A stretch of 64,000 nucleotides of DNA from Brevibacillus_D fluminis_A (lineage in GTDB: Bacteria; Bacillota; Bacilli; Brevibacillales; Brevibacillaceae), in contig NZ_CM125436.1 in assembly GCF_052072235.1 (NCBI RefSeq), positions 186,001-250,000 of the forward strand, written 5' to 3'. Below are positions 1 to 7,981 of this stretch, piece after piece. The notes under the pieces were generated by a model. That model worked only from the letters and a program-made list of their open reading frames with translations. It searched no databases and was not told the origin of the DNA. The number at the start of each line of letters is the position of its first letter. Position 1 is the first letter of the stretch. Made by a program: the position numbers and the translations under genes.

Positions 1-2
1 AA

Positions 3-50
3 GGCAAGCCAGTATCAACCACTCAAGCAGTAGCTGCACTAGGAAGGTAG
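3..50 (+). CDS. 3' end of an upstream phage gene (partial)
   Basis: One frame entering from the left edge ends at TAG 48-50, 9 bases before the next start; another ends at 31-33 and the third stays open. In PBSX-type tail clusters the gene before the chaperone encodes the tail tube (XkdM), so this may be its last 15 codons, but the fragment is too short to identify. The AGGAAGG ribosome site of the next gene overlaps this end. Confidence 0.3.
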   Translation, partial: GKPVSTTQAVAALGR

Positions 51-59
51 GGATCGCGC

Positions 60-479
60 ATGAACGTGACACAGGAACTGAAAGTCCTGCGACTCGGCCA
101 GCCGCCCGAAATGCGCTTCAAGACCGGGGAAGAAGACGCCCCGGTTTTTGTTTTGCGCGTTTTGACGAGCGCCGAGGAGTTGGAAGCAACAATCAATACG
201 CAATCATACTTGACCGATTCAAAACTTCCGGAAGCGGTGTATCGGTTGATCTACCAAACTGAACGCCTGGCAATTGCCTTGAAGGATGCGGATGGTAAGC
301 GGATATTCAACAATGGAACGGAACTGCGCGCCAGATTTACCGACCCTGAATGCGGCACGCTACTCGCTGCATACGAAGGTCTTTTGCTTCATTACAAAAC
401 GATGGACACCATCAAGGAAGATGAGCTGCGCGCTTTGATTGAGGGTGTTGCTGCGGGAAAGCCCATGGAGAGTATCTGA
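60..479 (+). CDS. phage tail assembly chaperone, XkdN-like (short form)
   Basis: A 139-residue protein starting ATG after AGGAAGG. Its size and position directly before the tape-measure region match XkdN-type tail assembly chaperones (gpG of lambda in role), which bind the tape-measure protein during tail assembly. Seen directly: the heptamer G GGA AAG at 455-461 lies in the correct phase six codons before the stop, and the -1 frame continues without a stop to 865. Family knowledge: gpG/gpGT chaperones are made by exactly this kind of frameshift. The assignment rests on context plus the frameshift, not on a strong sequence motif. Confidence 0.75.
   Translation: MNVTQELKVLRLGQPPEMRFKTGEEDAPVFVLRVLTSAEELEATINTQSYLTDSKLPEAVYRLIYQTERLAIALKDADGKRIFNNGTELRARFTDPECGTLLAAYEGLLLHYKTMDTIKEDELRALIEGVAAGKPMESI
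455..461 (+). promoter_or_regulatory. programmed -1 ribosomal frameshift site GGGAAAG
   Basis: The heptamer is read as G GGA AAG in the chaperone frame, which is the X XXY YYZ pattern and the same heptamer used in the lambda G-GT frameshift. A slip of one base back continues as GCC CAT GGA GAG TAT CTG ATC TAC CGG ATG into the downstream frame. No stop intervenes. No obvious pseudoknot was worked out. Confidence 0.8.
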
Positions 480-865
480 TCTACCGGATGTGTCAGGATA
501 TGAACGACTTTCGGCCACTGAACGGATCAGGTACTCTCACAGACACCCAGCTCTTATGGCTGTACGTGATGCGCTCGGCGGATAAGGTCAATGAAACGAA
601 AAGCATGTGCGACAAATGCCGAGTAGACCGCGCCACCGGAACACAGAAGCCGCATAATTGCCCGTCATGTGGCAAAGAGGTACACAACCACGCCGATCCG
701 CTGCGCGAGGAGAAAATCGCGGTCATGATTGAACAGCGTCGTCAGCGATTAGAGGCACAAGCACGCAAGCAGGAAGAAGAACGCGCGCGAATTGAGGCGG
801 AGTTGGAAGCGGAGCTGGAAGCTGGAGAGGAGGTTGACCATGAGCCAGACAAGCAAGAAGGGTGA
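461..865 (+). CDS. -1 frame extension of the tail chaperone (gpGT-like T domain) with zinc-ribbon-like motif
   Basis: After the -1 slip at 461 this frame adds about 134 residues to the first 134 of the chaperone, giving a product of about 268 residues. It also contains an internal ATG at 488, but no good ribosome site precedes it, which favours expression by frameshift. The extension carries two cysteine pairs (CDKC and CPSC, about 18 residues apart, followed by His residues), which look like a zinc ribbon, then a highly charged Glu/Arg/Ala helix and an acidic tail. By analogy with gpGT it would recruit the tape-measure protein. It overlaps the tape-measure start by 26 bases. Confidence 0.7.
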   Translation, partial: AHGEYLIYRMCQDMNDFRPLNGSGTLTDTQLLWLYVMRSADKVNETKSMCDKCRVDRATGTQKPHNCPSCGKEVHNHADPLREEKIAVMIEQRRQRLEAQARKQEEERARIEAELEAELEAGEEVDHEPDKQEG

Positions 866-3800
866 CGTTGAGTTTATCATCGCAGGCGACGATAACGTAA
901 CGCAGATATTCAAGGGGATCATAAGTGAACTGCAACACGTCAGGAATCAAACCCAGCAAACTGGGCGAGATGTGAACCACTCGTTGGATGACATGTCCAC
1001 GTCCTCCCGGCGTGCAAGCGATGGCGTTGAAACGATTGGCGATCGGCTGGAACGACTTGGTCAAGAGACGGCCACGTTGAAAAAGCTGAATAATGAACTG
1101 CATCAAACTGAGGATAGTGCGCGGGATGCTGGTAGGGAGATGGAGCGAGGATTCAGGGATGGTGGACAAGCAGCGGAACGTGCTGAAAGCAAGGTAAAAG
1201 CATTGAAATCTCGGGTGACGGAGGTTGCGCGTGAGATGCGCAATATGTTCAGCGCCATCAACGAGGGAACGATGGGATTTCAAACATTCGTTGGTGATCA
1301 AATTAAGCGTGGAGTAGTGGTAGGTGGAGCTGCAACCATAGGATTTGCTGCCAGCTCGTTGCATAAGCAAGTGAACCAGGAGTATGAATTCGCAAAGCTT
1401 GGTTCTGTCGTGAAGTCGGGGTATATGGACGCTAAAGGAGTGTTGGATGAGAAGCGGTACAACGCCGAGTTTGCCGCCCTAAAGGAATACATCCGCCAGC
1501 AGGGGCTGCGATCAGACCGCGAAACGGACATCATGGGTGCAATCGGAATTTCATCGGAGCTGGCGAAAAACAATATGGGGCCGCAGCAGATCAAAGCCGC
1601 GTTGCCGGTTGTATCCGACTTTGCCCAGGCATCCGGTCTGGCACCAGACGTCGCCTCCAAGTATCTGGCCAACAAGCTGGAAGCGGCAAAAATGGCATAC
1701 ACCCCGGAGAATTTCGCCAAGGTCGCTGACCAGTTTATGAAAACGGTGGACATGTCCTCATTGGACCCGCAGGACCTATTGTATGCCGAGAAATACACGG
1801 ACTTTGGTAATGCCATCGGAAACGTTGATTATGCGATATCTCAGGCCATGCAGGTGTTACTCTCAAAAATCAGCGTTGAGGGTGAAACGGGCGGTACGGC
1901 CTTGCGTACGCTTTTCTTAGAAAGCTCGAACATGAGTATTTCGGACAGCGCCAGAAGCAACGTATCTTCCGAAAAGGTTGGCCGCGCCATCGATGCCATC
2001 ATCTCGCAGGTGAACAAGGTCAATGCTGCTGTTGATGCTGATAAATCGGTAGCTGCAGATCAAAAAGGAAATGAGAAAATACTTCGAAAAGCCGCCATCA
2101 TGAACAAATACATGAACCAGTTGACAGCGGATCAGCAGCTTGAAGTTGGGGCGACGCTGTTCGGTAAAGAAGCAGCGAGCGTCACGACGATTTTTGCGAA
2201 CGATGGTTATCAGAATCTACTTGAAACAATTGACGCAATTCGTGGCAGCAGCGGAATCACCAAGCGGTATGCAGATGACCGGGCGAACACTTCAAAGGGT
2301 CAACTGGTTGCGCTGGGAAAAGAGGTCGATGAAATCCAGAACAAAGTCGGCAGATCATTGGAGCCGTTACTCGCTGCGACGACCAAGCAAATGACTAACC
2401 TCGCGACGGAGGGGAAGTTCAGCTTTGAGGAGATTCAAAAGGGGGTAGACGAATCTGCCGACTCTCTCGCTAAAGAATTGAACCCAGAAATCGCGTCAGT
2501 ATTTAAACAGCTATCAGACCTTACCGTGAACGGCTTCCAGATAGGTGTCGCACTAACACCGCTTGCTGAAGGAACCGGTAAAGCGATCATGAAGTTACTG
2601 AATGGCGATTTATCTGGTGCAGCCCATGAAATTGTCTTGGCGATCGATGCTACTGACCTCAAAATCGAGAACTTACCAGGTGAGTTGGAAGGTTTGGCAA
2701 CCGCTGCGAAGAACGCAGCCATTTTCTTGGCGGCCATGATAGCAGTCGACAAAGGGATTAAACTTGCCGAGAATGGAAAGAAGATTTGGGATGCTGGTCA
2801 AAAGGTTGGGGAAAAGTTACGTGGTAACGAAGGTAAAAACACACCATCTACACTCGGTGATGAGCGAAATATTCGCGCGAATGTTGTGAATGTATATGGC
2901 AGTAAAGTTAATGGTAGTGGTAGCGGTAATACCACCCCTGTTCCGGCTAATAGCGGTAAAGGCTCTGAGGATCAGCAAAAGCCAAAAGGCGATCAAGAAA
3001 ACAAAAATGAACAGCCAGAAAAAAAGAAAAAAGGTTGGTTTGACAAAGGTTCTGGTGAAAGTAAGGTCGATACTAACTTAGAAAAATGGGGTTCGCGAGG
3101 ATTGATGGCGTATTCACTAGCCGATATGTTTGGAGCAACTGATTATATGCCAAACTTTCTGAATGAGTATCTAAGCGGATTAGGAATAGGGGCGTTTCTT
3201 AATCAATTTCTCGGTAATCCACTAAAGGGCGGCAAAGGCCCAGCAGCAATCGGCTACTTTTGGTACAAAGGATTAGATGCATATGGTCAATATACAAACG
3301 AACAAACCAGCAAACACTTTCAAGAGGATTACAATCCAACAGGCATAGATAAATGGGTTTACCGAAAATTCAAACCAGCAGACAAAAGCGTTGCGACATT
3401 CCCTGATTACTATTACATGGAAGATCGGGCGCATGTTATGGATTTTCTTATGAGTAAAAAAGGAGATCCTAAAGTATTATCGTACTTACCAGGATTTTCA
3501 GACTCATTGATCGATGAGGCAAAGCGGAACTCTGCTGGTAGCAAACCTCATTTGTTCAGCGGTTACGATGAAAAGAACATTGATGCGTACTTTGAAAAGC
3601 GTCTTCAGCAGTATATCAGTCAAGCAAACACTAATTACACATCGCCAGCCAGAACAAGAAAGACAAAAGAAGAGATGCAGTACGGTCGTCTCATGGATAC
3701 TGATTCCCAGGTTGAACCTTACAAGGACAAGATGACCGCAATGATCTTAGAAAAACCAACTGCATCGACAGCGATGACATCACTTCTGCAACAATTCAGT

Positions 3801-4004
3801 CCGATTCTTGGCACGCTGGCACAGGTATTACAACAACCGGTGAAGGTTGAATCACAAAGTAACAATACCATTACCATATTTAATAAAACTCCATTGGAGA
3901 TCGGCGCTGAGTTTTCCGAGAGCATCACGTCATATGCGAACAGGACTCACAACCAGCGAACATTAACGCCAATGCAAGCGGTCAAAATGAGACAACTCGA
4001 ATAA
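840..4004 (+). CDS. phage tail tape-measure protein
   Basis: A 1054-residue protein; ATG 840 is chosen because GAGAGGAGGT sits 6 bases upstream, although the frame is open earlier. The N-terminal 120 residues are predicted long helices (coiled-coil-like heptads), followed by a phage minor-tail/TP901-like region with alanine- and glycine-rich stretches, a hydrophobic segment near residues 610-640, and a low-complexity Lys/Glu/Gly/Ser linker around residues 690-750. Such proteins set tail length and occupy the tube lumen. The part from about 2,830 to 3,750 is visibly richer in A and T than the rest, suggesting recombination within the gene. Confidence 0.9.
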   Translation: MSQTSKKGDVEFIIAGDDNVTQIFKGIISELQHVRNQTQQTGRDVNHSLDDMSTSSRRASDGVETIGDRLERLGQETATLKKLNNELHQTEDSARDAGREMERGFRDGGQAAERAESKVKALKSRVTEVAREMRNMFSAINEGTMGFQTFVGDQIKRGVVVGGAATIGFAASSLHKQVNQEYEFAKLGSVVKSGYMDAKGVLDEKRYNAEFAALKEYIRQQGLRSDRETDIMGAIGISSELAKNNMGPQQIKAALPVVSDFAQASGLAPDVASKYLANKLEAAKMAYTPENFAKVADQFMKTVDMSSLDPQDLLYAEKYTDFGNAIGNVDYAISQAMQVLLSKISVEGETGGTALRTLFLESSNMSISDSARSNVSSEKVGRAIDAIISQVNKVNAAVDADKSVAADQKGNEKILRKAAIMNKYMNQLTADQQLEVGATLFGKEAASVTTIFANDGYQNLLETIDAIRGSSGITKRYADDRANTSKGQLVALGKEVDEIQNKVGRSLEPLLAATTKQMTNLATEGKFSFEEIQKGVDESADSLAKELNPEIASVFKQLSDLTVNGFQIGVALTPLAEGTGKAIMKLLNGDLSGAAHEIVLAIDATDLKIENLPGELEGLATAAKNAAIFLAAMIAVDKGIKLAENGKKIWDAGQKVGEKLRGNEGKNTPSTLGDERNIRANVVNVYGSKVNGSGSGNTTPVPANSGKGSEDQQKPKGDQENKNEQPEKKKKGWFDKGSGESKVDTNLEKWGSRGLMAYSLADMFGATDYMPNFLNEYLSGLGIGAFLNQFLGNPLKGGKGPAAIGYFWYKGLDAYGQYTNEQTSKHFQEDYNPTGIDKWVYRKFKPADKSVATFPDYYYMEDRAHVMDFLMSKKGDPKVLSYLPGFSDSLIDEAKRNSAGSKPHLFSGYDEKNIDAYFEKRLQQYISQANTNYTSPARTRKTKEEMQYGRLMDTDSQVEPYKDKMTAMILEKPTASTAMTSLLQQFSPILGTLAQVLQQPVKVESQSNNTITIFNKTPLEIGAEFSESITSYANRTHNQRTLTPMQAVKMRQLE

Positions 4005-4076
4005 TGTCGAATGATGTCGTGATCAGATGATTGCACCCACATGAAATTAATGAGATAGTTTTTTAGGGGTGTACTT

Positions 4077-4364
4077 ATGGATTTAATTTTAACGGCATTA
4101 ATATTTGTTGGAGGGCTATTTTTCTTTAAAGGGCGAGTGAAATATCCAATCTGGCAAGCTTTTAAAACTGCCTTTATGGTGTTAGTTGCTGAATTTGTTA
4201 TAATGCGCATTCCGTTTTTCCATAAGAATGAAGAAAGTTTTTTTGTTGGACTAGTATTGTTTTATTCTTTAGCTATCGTAATTACAGGACTTACATTTTA
4301 TCGTTTTAAAGACAAAAAGATTCCAAAAAATGACGTAACCACACATCAAGGCGGCGAACAATGA
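4077..4364 (+). CDS. small membrane protein of the moron cassette
   Basis: A 95-residue protein of unknown function. Three hydrophobic segments are visible (about residues 1-13, 24-42 and 50-72) with a lysine-rich cytoplasmic-looking tail. It starts ATG after TTAGGGGTG and its TGA overlaps the next ATG (ATGA), so the two genes are translationally coupled. Base composition is much more AT-rich than the flanking tail genes. A role in superinfection exclusion would suit a membrane protein in a moron, but nothing in the sequence proves it. Confidence 0.65.
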   Translation: MDLILTALIFVGGLFFFKGRVKYPIWQAFKTAFMVLVAEFVIMRIPFFHKNEESFFVGLVLFYSLAIVITGLTFYRFKDKKIPKNDVTTHQGGEQ

Positions 4365-5302
4365 AAGTTACTGCTAAACAATTCTTTTTGAATGAGGTTG
4401 AACGGATTTTTGTTGCCGATGCTGATGTGATAGAGGGATTTGCATATGAGGCTTATCAAAGGCATAAATGTGGAGAAGATTCATATGATAACTGCGTTTT
4501 CGTTTCCCATCTTGGATTTGAGAATGTATCTCCGAGATTTATTGAAGAGCGCGAAATGTTTAGTAAAATAAACAGGTTTCCAGTAATGTGGGGAGTGTAT
4601 AATCTAACTAATCTGCCTACTTATATTCCAGACCGATATTACAAAACAGTCAGAGACATAGTAAAAAAATTATCAAACGCAGCAAGGGTGATAATCGGAC
4701 AAACAAGATGTATGTTTGGTAATGCGTTAACCACTGTCGCTAAATTGAGCGAGGAATTGCAATTGTCGGAAACGACGGTCAAGAAGGGTTTAGAACAATT
4801 ATTTAAGGTTGGAATATTAAAAGAAAGAGTCTCAATTGAGACAAGACTGCAAGAGCTTACCATAAACGAACTTAAGGTAATATTAAAGTCAATCGGAAGA
4901 AGAGTAAGCGGAAAGAAAGGCGACCTCATTGATAGAATCACTACAGATATAGATGAAAGTGAAATTATGGCTTTACTCCCTCAACACGTTACACATCCTG
5001 AATTGCTCGAATTAAAATGGGAATTGCCAGATGACTTACTAGACATCATGGAATACGAGATTGGAATTGGAAGATTGGTTTACCACTTTTTGCTAATGAA
5101 ATTCAATTCGCAAGAACTAATTAATGAGTTTAGTTCATCTGAGAAACTGTATTACTCAAAAGTGATTTCCTCTCCAGATGAAATGACTATGTGCCATAAC
5201 ATCATGAATATTATGATTCCACTTAATAAAGCTAAGCTAGATGATCTGCCACCTTTTTACCTTGGTTGCAGGTGTAGCTTTATACCATCAAGCGGTAATT
5301 AA
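4361..5302 (+). CDS. winged-helix plus SAP-domain protein of the moron cassette
   Basis: A 313-residue protein with no clear full-length family match recognised. Residues about 115-155 resemble a winged-helix DNA-binding fold (LSEELQLSETTVKKGLEQL), and residues about 165-197 match the SAP pattern (LTINELKVILKSIG then GKKGDLIDRI), a short DNA-binding helix pair. The C terminus ends with PFYLGCRC, similar to the cysteine motif that closes many phage head-morphogenesis proteins. It is AT-rich and overlaps the membrane-protein gene by four bases. It may be a DNA-binding regulator or a packaging-related relic. Confidence 0.6.
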   Translation: MKVTAKQFFLNEVERIFVADADVIEGFAYEAYQRHKCGEDSYDNCVFVSHLGFENVSPRFIEEREMFSKINRFPVMWGVYNLTNLPTYIPDRYYKTVRDIVKKLSNAARVIIGQTRCMFGNALTTVAKLSEELQLSETTVKKGLEQLFKVGILKERVSIETRLQELTINELKVILKSIGRRVSGKKGDLIDRITTDIDESEIMALLPQHVTHPELLELKWELPDDLLDIMEYEIGIGRLVYHFLLMKFNSQELINEFSSSEKLYYSKVISSPDEMTMCHNIMNIMIPLNKAKLDDLPPFYLGCRCSFIPSSGN

Positions 5303-5355
5303 GCAAAAAAGCGATCTCGATAACGTCTTAATCAATCCGTACACTGTATGTAACC

Positions 5356-5380
5356 AAAGGAGCCTACTGGCTCCTTTTTC
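5356..5380 (+). terminator. rho-independent terminator ending the moron
   Basis: AAAGGAGCC (5356-5364), loop TACT, GGCTCCTTT (5369-5377) followed by a T-run. It stands inside an otherwise continuous tail operon, so downstream tail genes need read-through or phage antitermination. Confidence 0.8.
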
Positions 5381-5396
5381 TTTAGGGGTGACAAAC

Positions 5397-6047
5397 ATGC
5401 CATTGCGATTCGAATCAAACCGCGGCACTATGAAATGGCCCTACAACCCACAACAGATCGAGTTCAGCAGCACAAAGCTGATAGTCGAACATGAGTACCC
5501 GCATCGGTGGGGCGCGGAGACAGAGGACATGGGCCGCAAGTCGGTTCGCGTGGATGTACGCGGTATCTTCTTGCAGAATCCGTCTGTTGAATCGCCGGAA
5601 CCGCTGGTCCTGATGAACAATCTATGGAATCTGCACGAAACAGGTGCGATCGGCAAGGTACTGGGCAGCGAGTTAGGTGCAGCCGTAGAAGGACGGCTGT
5701 TTCGGATCATTGACCTAAAAGGCAGTCGTGAAGAGGGTACGGTAGGCGATATACCGTACTCTTTTACGTTCTTGGAACATTATCTGCCGCAGGCAATTGG
5801 GAAAGATGCGACGATCGCAGCCGCCAGCTCAGGCAAAACAGGTAACTCTACAAAAACTGCTGTCGCTGCCAAACCACAGACCAAGGACATCGTTTACACC
5901 GTTCGCTCAGGCGACACGCTATGGGACATCGCCAAGGTCTATTACAAAGACCCGTTGCAGCACAAAAAGATCAGCATGGACAACAACGTCACGGTAGCTG
6001 ACATGAAGCCTGGCCTGAAGCTCAAGTTGAAAGGAGTGCCGGTCTAA
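5397..6047 (+). CDS. LysM-domain baseplate/tail protein, XkdP-like
   Basis: A 216-residue protein; ATG 5397 follows TTTAGGGGTG by six bases, and the longer open frame upstream is ignored. The first 145 residues are a tail-terminator/baseplate-type beta-rich domain. Residues about 165-215 form a LysM repeat (YTVRSGDTLWDIAKVYY), which in contractile tails anchors or aligns the hub. The same order (tape measure, LysM, hub, spike, wedge, J) is found in PBSX. The stop overlaps the next start as TAATG. Confidence 0.88.
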   Translation: MPLRFESNRGTMKWPYNPQQIEFSSTKLIVEHEYPHRWGAETEDMGRKSVRVDVRGIFLQNPSVESPEPLVLMNNLWNLHETGAIGKVLGSELGAAVEGRLFRIIDLKGSREEGTVGDIPYSFTFLEHYLPQAIGKDATIAAASSGKTGNSTKTAVAAKPQTKDIVYTVRSGDTLWDIAKVYYKDPLQHKKISMDNNVTVADMKPGLKLKLKGVPV

Positions 6048-7066
6048 TGGCAGACAACTGGCAGAAGGTACTGCGGGCCGTCGTTGATACATTGAAAGGG
6101 CCACGCTGGGAAGTGAACCGCGTCAAAGAGTGGGACATCACGATCGATATTTCGCGCGCGGCGGATCGCTTTGTGCTGGACATCGCCAACGTGGAGGGCA
6201 ATTACACTGACCTATTCGGTTTTGGTGATAAGGTAACGCTGCGGGCTGAAATGTTGGACGGCAGCCAGCCTGAAACAGTCCTGGCAGGTTTTATCGATGA
6301 CCTCACTGAGAATTACTCGATCCAAGGCAATACACTCCGGATCGACGGTCGGGATTCAGGCGTCTACATTCTGGAGAATGACGCGATTCCGACGACACAC
6401 AAAACAATCACATTGAAAGATTTGGCAGCAGGAATCCTGGGAGAGTTCGGGATTCCTTTTTCGTATTCGGGACCAACAATCAAGATCGACGGTAAGCAAA
6501 TCCGCATCGGCCAGAATGGGTGGGATACGATCGAGGCGCATGCTTTGGAAAATGACCTGCGGCTCTACAGGATCGATGGAAAAGTCTACATCGGTAAGTT
6601 CCAGCCGATGACAGATGTTCAGTACACATTTGTTGATAACCGGTTGAACGAAAAGGAAATCGCGTATATGTCACTCAACCGGAAAAAGGCTGGATCAAGC
6701 CGCAAGCGGGAGATATGGGCTTATGGGACCGGAAAGGCCAAACCTGTTGTCAAACTCGCCGACAATTCACTACCAGCTGCATTCAAGCGTCGTCAGGTTG
6801 TGTCCGGCGGGAAGACAAGGGCGGACACCGAGAAGTCAGCCAAAGAACGGATGGCACGCAACAAGATCGGCAGCAACGAGATTGAACTGGTCATCAAGGG
6901 TACTCGGGTTATTCATCCGGGACGATGGGCGACAATTGTACGCCGGTGGGGGCCGCGCGGCTACACTGTGAAGTGGGTAATCGCCTCCGTACGGTACACA
7001 TGCTCATCGTCGCGTGGAGAAACGACAACGGTCATATGCAGACCGATAGAGGAGGTGCTCGGGTGA
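6047..7066 (+). CDS. baseplate hub protein, XkdQ-like
   Basis: A 339-residue protein, beta-rich, corresponding in position and size to XkdQ/YqbQ of PBSX and to the gpD/gp27-type hub that connects the tail tube to the spike. It starts ATG in a TAATG overlap with the LysM gene and ends in a GTGA overlap with the next gene. No catalytic motif is expected. Confidence 0.82.
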   Translation: MADNWQKVLRAVVDTLKGPRWEVNRVKEWDITIDISRAADRFVLDIANVEGNYTDLFGFGDKVTLRAEMLDGSQPETVLAGFIDDLTENYSIQGNTLRIDGRDSGVYILENDAIPTTHKTITLKDLAAGILGEFGIPFSYSGPTIKIDGKQIRIGQNGWDTIEAHALENDLRLYRIDGKVYIGKFQPMTDVQYTFVDNRLNEKEIAYMSLNRKKAGSSRKREIWAYGTGKAKPVVKLADNSLPAAFKRRQVVSGGKTRADTEKSAKERMARNKIGSNEIELVIKGTRVIHPGRWATIVRRWGPRGYTVKWVIASVRYTCSSSRGETTTVICRPIEEVLG

Positions 7067-7593
7067 GCAAAACATATGATGCTTTACATGCAGAGTGGCC
7101 AACAGAGATCGGCGTTGTAGACCGTGTGGAAGCCTCGCCGCAGGGTCCTACCGTGTCAACCGATGGGATTGGCGCGCCGATCGATGCGCTGCAAATGCTG
7201 CCGCCTGGTGTATACGCCATTCCCCCTATTGGCTCCAAGGTTGAATTCCTTCATACCGATGAGGGGCCACGTGCTGGATTGATGGTTGATTGGCCAGAGG
7301 AACAAGAGCTGATGGAGATGCTGGCGAAAAAGGTGCGGAACCTGCCGGATTATGTACCGGGGGATTTGCTTCTGTTTGCAGCTGGTGCAATGCTGCGCGA
7401 GGGGTATGTCCAGTACCTGCATTTCAAAGCGGACGGCAGCGTGAAGTGGAAGACATTGAATCTGGATGAACCAGACCCGAAACTTCAGGTAATCACTGAC
7501 ATCACCTCGAACAAGGACGGCATCAGCATCAAGACCAAGAGCTGGTCAGTCGTCGCAGAGTCAATTAGCCATACGCAGACAGGGGGTGGATGA
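7063..7593 (+). CDS. baseplate spike-like protein
   Basis: A 176-residue protein. GTG 7063 is chosen because AGAGGAGG lies 6-8 bases upstream and the start overlaps the preceding stop by four bases. The N-terminal part (IGVVDRVE, then PPGVYAIPPIGSKVEFL) reads as an OB-fold-like beta barrel typical of gpV-type spikes, and the C-terminal half is beta-rich. Position between hub and wedge genes supports a central spike or DUF2577-like (XkdR) role. The exact family is not certain. Confidence 0.65.
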   Translation: MSKTYDALHAEWPTEIGVVDRVEASPQGPTVSTDGIGAPIDALQMLPPGVYAIPPIGSKVEFLHTDEGPRAGLMVDWPEEQELMEMLAKKVRNLPDYVPGDLLLFAAGAMLREGYVQYLHFKADGSVKWKTLNLDEPDPKLQVITDITSNKDGISIKTKSWSVVAESISHTQTGGG

Positions 7594-7594
7594 C

Positions 7595-7981
7595 GTGGAC
7601 CCTATCATACAAATCCCCACCGGTTATAGTCTGGATGCCGCTGGCAACCTTAAAAAGTGGAAAACAGATAAACAGAAGCTGAAGCAACGGCTTATGAACC
7701 GGCTTGTGATCCAGCGTGGAGCAACATCCATCCCCGGATATGAGGAAACTGGCAGCCAGTTATACACGCTTAACCGATACAAGCGATCAGAGCTTGCTGC
7801 CCGGGCGCGCGAATTTGTGGAAGAGGCCCTGCAGCCTGAAGTGGACATCGGCCAGATTACCAAGGTGGCAGAGGTCACACTCAGTCTGACGGATGACGGA
7901 ATCTATCAATTGGCTGTCGCGGTAGAGTTATCAGACGGAGAAATATTAGATTTGGAGGTGGGGAACGTTGGCGGAAATTAA
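7595..7981 (+). CDS. baseplate wedge protein, XkdS/gp25-like
   Basis: About 128 residues; GTG 7595 lies 8 bases after AGGGGG, while an in-frame GTG at 7586 is too close to it. Position directly before the baseplate J gene and the pattern of residues (RLVIQRGATSIPGYEETGSQLY and later VTLSLTDDGIYQLAVAVEL) fit the XkdS (DUF2634) / gp25 wedge group, which initiates sheath assembly. It overlaps the next gene by 14 bases. Confidence 0.72.
   Translation: MDPIIQIPTGYSLDAAGNLKKWKTDKQKLKQRLMNRLVIQRGATSIPGYEETGSQLYTLNRYKRSELAARAREFVEEALQPEVDIGQITKVAEVTLSLTDDGIYQLAVAVELSDGEILDLEVGNVGGN

Larger units (their letters stand above)
4062..5390 (+). mobile_element. moron-like cassette inserted in the tail operon
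   Basis: Two AT-rich genes (4077-4364 and 4361-5302) interrupt the usual tape-measure to LysM-protein order of PBSX-type tails. The cassette is bounded by the 10-base direct repeat TTTAGGGGTG at 4062-4071 and 5381-5390; each copy forms the ribosome site of the following gene. A rho-independent terminator (5356-5380) lies at its right end. A weak promoter-like pair (TTGCAC 4031-4036, 17 bases, GATAGT 4054-4059) precedes it. These are features of a moron, an independently expressed late acquisition. Boundaries are inferred. Confidence 0.6.
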
